Origin: CAYRYU01 sp964428355
Lineage (GTDB): Bacteria; Muiribacteriota; Ozemobacteria; Ozemobacterales; Ozemobacteraceae
Direction of reading: 5' to 3'
DNA: 64,000 nucleotides
Assembly (NCBI GenBank): GCA_964428355.1
Contig: CAYRYU010000009.1
Location: 57,183 to 121,182, forward strand
Below the pieces are notes generated by a model that had not been told where the DNA came from, made no database searches, and was given only the letters and a program-made list of their open reading frames with translations. Each line of letters begins with the position of its first letter. The stretch's first letter is position 1. The position numbers and the translations under genes are program-made. Shown here one piece after another: positions 25,171 to 31,383 of the stretch.

Positions 25171-25776
25171 ATGTCCGCTGAAGTAGAACGAATCATACTG
25201 GCAGGTTTCGGTGGCCAGGGAATCTTGTTCCTGGGGAAGGTTCTTGCCGAAATCGGCATGAAGTCAGGAAAAAATGTCTCCTGGATACCCTCCTACGGCC
25301 CGGAGATGCGTGGGGGAACCGCCAACTGCACCGTGATTCTCAGCGAGTATCCCATCGCTTCGCCCATGGTTTCCGTTCCCGACACCGTCATCGCGATGAA
25401 CCGGCCGTCGGTAGCCAAGTTCAACCTCCGGATAAAAGCGGGGGGAATGCTCATGTACAACTCCTCCCTTATCGAGCGACAGGAGTTCCGCGATGACATC
25501 CGGCTCGTCGAAATCCCCGCGAGCGAAATCGCGGACGAACTTGGAAATCCGCGGGTAGCCAATATCGTGATGGCCGGAGCGTATGCCAAGTTCAGCAAAC
25601 TCCTCGTCTACGAGACGATGGTCAAGATCCTTCCCACACTGATTCCCGCGAGCAAGAAGGACTTCCTTGAGATCAATCTCGCCGCCCTGGAAAAGGGGTT
25701 CAACTACGTCAAGGAAAAGAAATACATGTTCGGCCGGTACGTCTACTCGGTTTTCAAAGGAGTTGGGGGCGCTTGA
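25171..25776 (+). CDS. 2-oxoacid:ferredoxin oxidoreductase gamma subunit (copy 2)
   Basis: 201 residues. It is clearly paralogous to the gamma gene at 23131: [42 protein letters not shown] and IADELGNP are shared, and overall identity is roughly two thirds by eye. It is about 20 residues longer at the C-terminus (KEKKYMFGRYVYSVFKG). It has its own promoter and a CCAGGAGGGAAGG ribosome site, and overlaps the TTG of rsfS. It may replace copy 1 in an alternative complex or under other conditions. Confidence 0.88.
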   Translation: MSAEVERIILAGFGGQGILFLGKVLAEIGMKSGKNVSWIPSYGPEMRGGTANCTVILSEYPIASPMVSVPDTVIAMNRPSVAKFNLRIKAGGMLMYNSSLIERQEFRDDIRLVEIPASEIADELGNPRVANIVMAGAYAKFSKLLVYETMVKILPTLIPASKKDFLEINLAALEKGFNYVKEKKYMFGRYVYSVFKGVGGA

Positions 25777-26129
25777 CCGGCAGCAAACGCGTTCCTGAAA
25801 GAATCGCCAATGTTCTTCGGATCCTCGACGACAAGAAAGTCGAGGATCCTGTTGTTCTTGATGTGGCCGAACTCGTGGGATACACCGATTTTCTCATCAT
25901 CGCCTCGGGTCGAAGCAGTCCGCACGTGCAGGCGATGGCCGAAGCCGTTGCCGCTTCACTGAAGATCAAAGGCCAGCGGGGTCTTCACCTCGAAGGCGAT
26001 CCGGCCGCTACCTGGGTCCTTATAGACGGTGGCGACTTCGTCCTTCACCTCTTCCAACCCGACGCGAGGCGCTATTACGCTCTCGAAGACCTCTGGGACG
26101 ACGCCCCGCGCCTTAAATCGGGGACATGA
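25773..26129 (+). CDS. rsfS: Ribosomal silencing factor RsfS
   Basis: 118 residues, usual length. RsfS binds uL14 on the 50S subunit and blocks subunit joining in starved cells. Family features: VVLDVAELVGYTDFLIIASG with SSPHVQAMA, then GDPAATWVLIDGGDFVLHLF and the closing RRYYALEDLW. The TTG start overlaps the previous stop (TTGA), so it is translationally coupled. The last residues and the stop codon TGA (26127-26129) lie inside a copy of the dispersed palindromic repeat, so the original C-terminus may have been altered by the insertion. Confidence 0.93.
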   Translation: MTGSKRVPERIANVLRILDDKKVEDPVVLDVAELVGYTDFLIIASGRSSPHVQAMAEAVAASLKIKGQRGLHLEGDPAATWVLIDGGDFVLHLFQPDARRYYALEDLWDDAPRLKSGT

Positions 26130-26143
26130 GAATCTTTTGAAAA
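26119..26143. repeat. Dispersed repeat, left copy at the assembly gap
   Basis: The 25 bases up to the gap are the first half of the palindrome (CGGGGACATGAGAATC, then TTTTGAAAA). The same 25 bases begin again right after the gap at 26244. The rsfS stop codon is inside it. Confidence 0.85.
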
Positions 26144-26243
26144 NNNNNNNNNNNNNNNNNNNNNNNNNNNNNNNNNNNNNNNNNNNNNNNNNNNNNNNNN
26201 NNNNNNNNNNNNNNNNNNNNNNNNNNNNNNNNNNNNNNNNNNN
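26144..26243. other. Assembly gap, 100 Ns
   Basis: Exactly 100 Ns, a nominal scaffold gap. Both flanks end in the same 25 bases of the palindromic repeat, so the true gap may be zero (one repeat copy) or may hide more sequence between two copies. Confidence 0.95.
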
Positions 26244-26284
26244 CGGGGACATGAGAATCTTTTGAAAAGATTCTCATGTCCCCG
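26244..26284. repeat. Dispersed palindromic repeat, complete copy
   Basis: A perfect 41-base palindrome with arms CGGGGACATGAGAATCTTTT and its complement around one G. A T-rich stretch (GTTTTTGTTTCCG) follows, so on the plus strand it would form a terminator-like hairpin after rsfS. Confidence 0.9.
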
Positions 26285-26387
26285 TTTTTGTTTCCGTTTT
26301 TGCTTCAGGTTTTTTTTCCACATTCCAGCTTTGAACTGGTAGGATTCAGCGAGTTTCGACTGGCCACCGAACCATGGAGCATTGAAC

Positions 26388-27095
26388 ATGAGCCATTCAT
26401 CGCACGCCCGGGTTCTCGAAGAGCGAACCGATGGCTTGCTGACACCCGAGAACCAGCGTTACCTCGAGAAAGTCCTGAGGCTTCGACCAGGAGATTCGTT
26501 TATGGTTACCGACGGGAAAGGCCATGAAGCGGATGCCAGGCTGGGGAAGAACGGCTTGTACGAGCTCGGAATTCTCGCCACCCACGCCATTGAACCTGGT
26601 TTTCCGGTGGTTCTCTTTCCTGCGCTTACGAAAGGGGACGGTTTCGAGTGGTTGATCGAAAAGGGTGTGGAAATGGGTGTCACCCGCATCGTTCCTTTGT
26701 TAACGGAAAGGTGCGTTGTCCGCCCCCCGTCGGAGGACCGACTCGAACGATGGAGGAAGATCGCCGTCGCCTCGATGCTGCAATGCGGGAGCTGCATCAA
26801 GCCGTCAGTGGAATCCCCTGTCGGGATCTCGTGCCTCCCGGGGAGCCGCGAGTGCGCCACGGCAGTGGTTCTCCACGAAGCCCTCGACGGAAGAAATTCG
26901 ACGCCCTTTCATCTGCTTCCACACCCTTCAGAACTCAGCATCGCTTCAGGTCCCGAGGGGGGATTCACGGACAGCGAGGTGGCAACCTTCCAGAAGATCG
27001 GTTGGCTCCCGCTCTGGTTGGGGAACCGCCGGTTCCGGGCGGAAACGGCACCCCTGGTCGCTCTGGCTTCCCTCCTGGTAAAACCTCTCGCTTGA
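26388..27095 (+). CDS. rsmE: 16S rRNA (uracil1498-N3)-methyltransferase
   Basis: 235 residues, normal for RsmE, which methylates N3 of U1498 in 16S rRNA using S-adenosylmethionine. The N-terminal PUA-like domain includes YLEKVLRLRPGDSFMVTDG. The SPOUT domain shows KGDGFEWLIEKGVEMGVTRI, the SAM-loop segment IASGPEGGFTDSE and the closing GNRRFRAETAPLVAL, all RsmE hallmarks. ATG 26388 is preferred over TTG 26382 because GGAG at 26376-26379 is eight bases away. It is convergent with the pseudopilin operon on the minus strand and is followed by a repeat-derived terminator. Confidence 0.94.
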   Translation: MSHSSHARVLEERTDGLLTPENQRYLEKVLRLRPGDSFMVTDGKGHEADARLGKNGLYELGILATHAIEPGFPVVLFPALTKGDGFEWLIEKGVEMGVTRIVPLLTERCVVRPPSEDRLERWRKIAVASMLQCGSCIKPSVESPVGISCLPGSRECATAVVLHEALDGRNSTPFHLLPHPSELSIASGPEGGFTDSEVATFQKIGWLPLWLGNRRFRAETAPLVALASLLVKPLA

Positions 27096-27106
27096 ACCTT
27101 TATTTA

Positions 27107-27150
27107 GGGACATGAGAATCTTTTGCAAAAGATTCTCATGTCCCCCTTTT
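27107..27150 (+). terminator. Repeat-derived terminator between convergent genes
   Basis: GGGACATGAGAATCTTTT (27107-27124), two bases, and its complement (27127-27144), followed by CCCTTTTT. This is a copy of the dispersed palindrome placed 11 bases after the rsmE stop, with a T-run in the plus direction. It ends two bases before the stop of the convergent gene. Confidence 0.8.
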
Positions 27151-27152
27151 TC

Positions 27153-28517
27153 CTATTCGCCGGATTTCGAGATTTTCAGGTCGTCGAGGAGGATCTCCTG
27201 CCGTCCCATCTGGGGCCGGTTGGGATCATTCTGATTGAATCTGTTATCCCCCATGATTCCGAACTGGGTAAGGGGGAAGTCACCATCTTTCGGGGAGGGT
27301 TCGAGTCCATCCGCCACCAGTTGTCCATCGATGAATACGCTCGCCGCCCCCTGGGCAAAATCAATCTCGACCTTGACGGAAACGAACTTGTTCGAATCGA
27401 AAGACCCGATCAGGGTTGATCCCTTCCCCAGGAATTCAATCCTTCCATCCCTGAAATAGACGGCATTGGTGATGGGGGTTCCGAAGCGAACGCCATCCGG
27501 TTCCATCTTCTTCTGGATGAACCCAATTCCTCCAGAGGATGGACCCCCAATCCCGAGATCAGAGAGGCAAAGCCGGGCTTCGTAAGTGAACTTGTCGGAA
27601 TCCCCCAGACTGATGTTCCTGCTTTGCGATCTACCGAAACCGTTGTGTCCCCGGACGGCAAAAACCTGGGTCCCGTTGTCCGCGTTCCCGGCAGAAACAC
27701 CGGATGAATCCGTCCAAGGAGAGGGAAAGGAGGGGGAAAGCGGCGTCCAGCCTGGAGGAAGAGTTCCGGGAGGGACGTTCTCGTAATCCTCCTCGAGGAT
27801 CTTCTGAATGGGCTTTTCCTGTGCGGGAGGGCTGAGCGTGGAAGGGGGCACAGAAGAGGGGGCCGGATCCACGGCGTCTTCGATTTCCTTGCCATCCGGG
27901 CCGTTCAGGACCACCATCACCTCTCTCAGCGTTGAAAGCGGTTTGATCTTTCCTGCCCGTTCCTTGGCCGGCATGTCGTTTTCCTTTCGCGATTTTATCA
28001 ACTCTTCGATCTCATTCGTGAAAGGGGACCCCGAGGTCTGGTTCGGGAACTGCTCAGCATCCAGGGAAGTGAAAATAATGGGAAGCATTCTTCCGACAGC
28101 GTCCAGGATCGTCGTCTCGTGAACGAACCTCCAGAAGAAGAGCCTCTTCGCGCGGCGATAGGACGCCCGGATGTAGACATCAGCCTGAAGTGGTTTTCCC
28201 GCGGTGTCCTCGATGAAGAGATCGTATTCGCCTCCCAGGAGGCTCTTCCCGAACTCCTCGAAACGAGGCTTGAAAAAACGGTTTTCATACGTTTGATCCC
28301 TCATTCGTGCAAGGACCTCGGCGAAGGCGGACTCCGCGATCATCCTGCACCTCAGGACCTCGTCTCCGTGGGCCACCTGTCCGGCGTATCCCGAGGTCAT
28401 CGAATGGATTACCACGACCAGGGAGACGATCGAAAGCAGGGCGAGGAAAACCATGGGAATCAGGAAACCATCCCGTCGGCCTCCCCGACACTTCCAAACG
28501 TTCGCGAATCGGGTCAT
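27153..28517 (-). CDS. K/PilX-like pseudopilin with C-terminal lectin-like (LamG-type) domain
   Basis: 454 residues, third gene of pseudopilin operon 2. After G17 comes FLIPMVFLALLSIVSLVVVI, a prepilin-type helix with Met instead of Glu at +5, as in tip pseudopilins of the GspK/PilX kind. RCRMIAESAFAEVLA follows. Residues about 60-230 form the pseudopilin body and 230-260 a Pro-rich linker. The last 190 residues look like a concanavalin-type jelly roll: LPPGWTPLS, FTYEARLCLSDLG, FVSVKVEIDFAQGAASVFIDGQ and a final ILLDDLKI strand. It overlaps the previous gene by ATGA. A close paralogue is at 54567-55904. Confidence 0.8.
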   Translation of the reverse strand: MTRFANVWKCRGGRRDGFLIPMVFLALLSIVSLVVVIHSMTSGYAGQVAHGDEVLRCRMIAESAFAEVLARMRDQTYENRFFKPRFEEFGKSLLGGEYDLFIEDTAGKPLQADVYIRASYRRAKRLFFWRFVHETTILDAVGRMLPIIFTSLDAEQFPNQTSGSPFTNEIEELIKSRKENDMPAKERAGKIKPLSTLREVMVVLNGPDGKEIEDAVDPAPSSVPPSTLSPPAQEKPIQKILEEDYENVPPGTLPPGWTPLSPSFPSPWTDSSGVSAGNADNGTQVFAVRGHNGFGRSQSRNISLGDSDKFTYEARLCLSDLGIGGPSSGGIGFIQKKMEPDGVRFGTPITNAVYFRDGRIEFLGKGSTLIGSFDSNKFVSVKVEIDFAQGAASVFIDGQLVADGLEPSPKDGDFPLTQFGIMGDNRFNQNDPNRPQMGRQEILLDDLKISKSGE

Positions 28518-29884
28518 TGTGCCTCCGGAAACCGCTTCACAAGTTCCGGAACCTCGTCCGAAAGTCTCCGGAAATCCTCGGTGATGATTCTTCGGATCTG
28601 GAAAAGATTCTTGAACGAGGTGGTATCGACCTCAGCCCCCGTGAAGTGCCGTTCTTCCCTTTCCAGAAAACGCATCCGGAACGGGTTCTTTCCCCTGGCT
28701 TCCTGGAGCTCACGATCGAGAAACTGTTTCATCAGACCGGGGGCCTCTTCTCCGATCGAGACAAGCAATCTATGGGCCTCCAATGCTTTCTGCCGGACAA
28801 AATCACATTCCCGGGCGGAAAGAAACTGAAGGCAGGAAGGTTGGAGAAGGAACTCATAATCCTTCCTTGAAGCTTCGACCCAACGGGCGATGGACCCCAT
28901 CCGTCCCCGGAACCCCCAAAGGGCAAGTTCGAAAGCCCGTTTTGGAATCTTTTTGAGAGTGTCCCCGTCCGCCATCCGCCGAACTTCCTCGAATGTCGGC
29001 CGGAGCTCGTTCAAGGCAGTGAAAACCAGGCTGGCACCGGTTTCGCGACGTCGTGCAATAGCGAGCTGGAACTTGACCAGTTCGGGATCGGGGGGGGTGA
29101 GCCACGGCTTTCGCATCCCTTCAAGAACGCGGATTTCGGAAGAAATCGAGTCCAAAGCCTCGGTTATGGCGTGGGTTGCCCAATTCAGTTTCCCGACCTG
29201 CCATGCAAGCTCCCGGTGACAGGCTTTTTGTGAGACCGCCTGGTCGAAGGTCATCCCAGGCATGTCGGGGAACAGCCATTCGCGAATCCTCGAGTCGAGT
29301 TTTTCGTCGGGAAGGAGCCCCGAGTTCCCGAAGGGTTTTTCTCCGACAGGGCTGGGAAGATGGGAGAAAAGTTGGTAAACCCTTGCTGGCCCCACTCTTT
29401 CGGTCCACAGGATCCTGACGCCGATCTCGGCCAGATGTTTCCGGTGCGGTGCCTGCGTCGGTTCATCGATGCGTCTGGGGATCACCTCCACGGAAAAGGG
29501 GTTGAACTCGTCGAAGGCGGGAAGATCGGTCGGGCCGATTCCGCCATCGACTCCTTCGTCGAGAAAACCCCTTGGGGGAACGAGATCCCAGAGGTTCCTG
29601 AAATAGAAGGACCGGGCTTCCACCATCGGTGCTACGTCACGCATCTGGTCTGTTTGGGTGACAACCTCGAAAAGAGTTCCGTTCACCCGGGCTTCCTCGA
29701 GCAGATCGCTCATGACCTTGGCCCCCGCATGGATTGCCCCGAAGGAGTTCTTCGTCATCGTCATTCTCTGGGAGCTGGTCCTGATGAACTGGAAGATCAC
29801 CAACCCCAGGATCGAAAGAATGGCAACCCCCACCAGGAGCTCAAGGAGGGTGAAGCCGGTTTCTTTCCGATGAATCCTAATCAT
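28514..29884 (-). CDS. Very long GspJ/PilW-like pseudopilin
   Basis: 456 residues from ATG 29884, overlapping the previous gene by eight bases. The prepilin signal is RKETG, cleaved after G10, then FTLLELLVGVAILSILGLVIF with E15 at +5. A beta-rich pseudopilin domain reaches about residue 210. The remainder is unusual: about 240 residues of predicted helix (WATHAITEALDSISSEIRVLE, TFEEVRRMADGDTLKKI, VRQKALEAHRLLVSIGEE). Ordinary GspJ proteins are near 200 residues, so a helical domain has been added. Its paralogue at 55901-57256 has the same layout. TTG at 29896 is an alternative start. Confidence 0.8.
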   Translation of the reverse strand: MIRIHRKETGFTLLELLVGVAILSILGLVIFQFIRTSSQRMTMTKNSFGAIHAGAKVMSDLLEEARVNGTLFEVVTQTDQMRDVAPMVEARSFYFRNLWDLVPPRGFLDEGVDGGIGPTDLPAFDEFNPFSVEVIPRRIDEPTQAPHRKHLAEIGVRILWTERVGPARVYQLFSHLPSPVGEKPFGNSGLLPDEKLDSRIREWLFPDMPGMTFDQAVSQKACHRELAWQVGKLNWATHAITEALDSISSEIRVLEGMRKPWLTPPDPELVKFQLAIARRRETGASLVFTALNELRPTFEEVRRMADGDTLKKIPKRAFELALWGFRGRMGSIARWVEASRKDYEFLLQPSCLQFLSARECDFVRQKALEAHRLLVSIGEEAPGLMKQFLDRELQEARGKNPFRMRFLEREERHFTGAEVDTTSFKNLFQIRRIITEDFRRLSDEVPELVKRFPEAQ

Positions 29885-30443
29885 CGACAGTTCCAAGGTT
29901 TTTCAGGGGAATCTCGAGGATTGCGGGAAGTTCCTTCCCGGCCGGATTGACCATGATCAGCTTTGCAACCACGAGAGCGGGGGAAACTGTGGTGAAGGAG
30001 ACCGATTTCACGCTTCCAAACAGGACTTTCCTCCGTTTCGGGTCGAAAGCGCCGCTGAAATCATCCGTGAACATGGCCAGGTTGAAGGGACGGTCTTCCT
30101 TCCTCTCCGCCCTTTCGAGATACAGAACGCAGATATGGTTCACAACATCCTTCACCACGAGGAACGAAAGCGTTCCCCCTTCGGAAGGCTTGACCACTTC
30201 GTTCCCCTCGAGGAGCGATTCGGTCAGCTTGTCGACCGCGCTCCTCATTTCCATATGGAAAGTCAGGTCAGCAGCCACTTTCATCACCCCCTGACTACCA
30301 TGGCGGAACTGCGAGATCCCTACCGCAAGAAGGAGAAGGAGCAACCCCACCACGACCAGCAACTCGACCATGGTGAAGGCCCCTGCCCCTGATTTCCAGC
30401 CGGGGGGAACCGGGGCCGGCCTGGTCACTTCGGGTGAGTCCAT
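29877..30443 (-). CDS. GspH-like pseudopilin, first gene of operon 2
   Basis: 188 residues from ATG 30443. Prepilin signal: GAGA, cleavage after A22 (Ala instead of the common Gly), then FTMVELLVVVGLLLLLLAVGI with E27 at +5. The soluble part (about residues 50-188) is beta-rich and ends PLKNLGTVDD. It closely matches the first gene of operon 3 (57253-57810), which has Gly at the cleavage site. The ATG lies six bases after a -10 box and has no Shine-Dalgarno, so translation is probably from a leaderless mRNA. Confidence 0.82.
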   Translation of the reverse strand: MDSPEVTRPAPVPPGWKSGAGAFTMVELLVVVGLLLLLLAVGISQFRHGSQGVMKVAADLTFHMEMRSAVDKLTESLLEGNEVVKPSEGGTLSFLVVKDVVNHICVLYLERAERKEDRPFNLAMFTDDFSGAFDPKRRKVLFGSVKSVSFTTVSPALVVAKLIMVNPAGKELPAILEIPLKNLGTVDD

Positions 30444-30449
30444 GGCACC

Positions 30450-30478
30450 ATTGTAAGCTTGCCCGGAAGACTTGTCAT
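30450..30478 (-). promoter_or_regulatory. Leaderless-type promoter of pseudopilin operon 2
   Basis: Reading the minus strand: ATGACA (30478-30473), 17 bases, TACAAT (30455-30450), six bases, ATG at 30443. The -35 box includes the TGA stop codon of the upstream pseudouridine synthase gene. Confidence 0.6.
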
Positions 30479-31254
30479 GGAAAATTGGGGAGGCCCATGG
30501 CCGCGGGGAAGACCTGGCGCAGGAAAACCAGGGTGGGGGGATCGGGCGGACAGACCAGCGAAAGATCACGATCGAGGAATGGGTGGCGGAAACCTATCTC
30601 GACCGCCATGAGAAGCATACGACAAAGCCCGTATCGTTCCCGGATAAAGCGGTTCTGGCGCTTGTCACCGTGGGATCCGTCTCCGATCACGGGATGGGAA
30701 AGCCCGGAAAAGTGGCGCCTGATCTGCTGGCGACGCCCGGTCTCGGGATGGACATCGAGCAGGGAATACCGGCTCGATGGATGATTCTGCGACGGAAAGG
30801 GCAACTCGGCACGCGCCAGCGTCCGATACCTTGTACGCGCGGGACGTTCCGGTTCTCCAGGCCATTGTCGAAGTGGCCGGTCGTTCACCCCCTCCGGGGG
30901 TTCGACCCAGCCCCGGACAACCGTCAGGTAACGCTTCGTCACCTCCCTGGCTTCGAACTTTGCGGACAATCTTCCCGCGGCTTCGGAGCTCAAGGCCAGG
31001 ACCATGACGCCGGAAGTTCCCCGGTCGAGTCTGTGAACGACGAAAACCTGGCGCCCAAGCTGCTCCTGGAGTTTATCAACAAGGTTTTCATGGATTCCTC
31101 TGGCGATCCTCGAGCAATGCACCAGCAAACCAGGAGGCTTGTGGACGGCGATATACCAGGAATCCTGGAAAATGACCGGAAGCCCGACAGCTGCCGAAAT
31201 GTCAGAAACCACTTCCCATGCGCCCCTTTCGGTGGATTTCCCCGGAATACCCAT
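30475..31254 (-). CDS. RluA-family pseudouridine synthase, TruC-like
   Basis: 259 residues from ATG 31254, which has GGAAAAGGAAA just upstream; this equals the length of E. coli TruC (tRNA pseudouridine-65 synthase). The catalytic motif HRLDRGTSG has the nucleophilic Asp at residue 77. KPPGLLVH at about 39-46 and the C-terminal RHFSGLSHPVIGDGSHGDKR with NRFIRE match TruC more than the RluA/C/D enzymes. The frame is open farther upstream to 31356, but that part overlaps a strong hairpin and has no ribosome site. Target specificity is inferred. Confidence 0.85.
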   Translation of the reverse strand: MGIPGKSTERGAWEVVSDISAAVGLPVIFQDSWYIAVHKPPGLLVHCSRIARGIHENLVDKLQEQLGRQVFVVHRLDRGTSGVMVLALSSEAAGRLSAKFEAREVTKRYLTVVRGWVEPPEGVNDRPLRQWPGEPERPARTRYRTLARAELPFPSQNHPSSRYSLLDVHPETGRRQQIRRHFSGLSHPVIGDGSHGDKRQNRFIRERYGLCRMLLMAVEIGFRHPFLDRDLSLVCPPDPPTLVFLRQVFPAAMGLPNFP

Positions 31255-31322
31255 TTTCCTTTTCCGGCAGAGGAAACCTTTGTCCCCAGCGTCCTGCCGC
31301 GGTAACGACTGCGAGCCCCGTT

Positions 31323-31353
31323 GCTCTTTGGCCCCAAAAGCGGGCCAAAGAGC
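31323..31353. terminator. 12-bp perfect hairpin after the large lipoprotein gene
   Basis: GCTCTTTGGCCC (31323-31334) and its exact complement (31342-31353) with a seven-base loop. It is 30 bases downstream of the lipoprotein stop on the minus strand. No T-run follows, so it may be a Rho-type end or mRNA-stabilising hairpin. Confidence 0.55.
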
Positions 31354-31383
31354 CACCTATCCCCATCAATGTTCAGGTTGGGA

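Noticed and set aside
23131..25776. Tandem gamma genes as a collapsed or misassembled duplication
   Set aside because: The two differ at many codons and in length and have different upstream regions, so they are true paralogues.
31254..31356. Longer N-terminus for the TruC-like gene
   Set aside because: It would put a 12-bp hairpin inside the coding region and has no ribosome site, while ATG 31254 has one and gives the family length.
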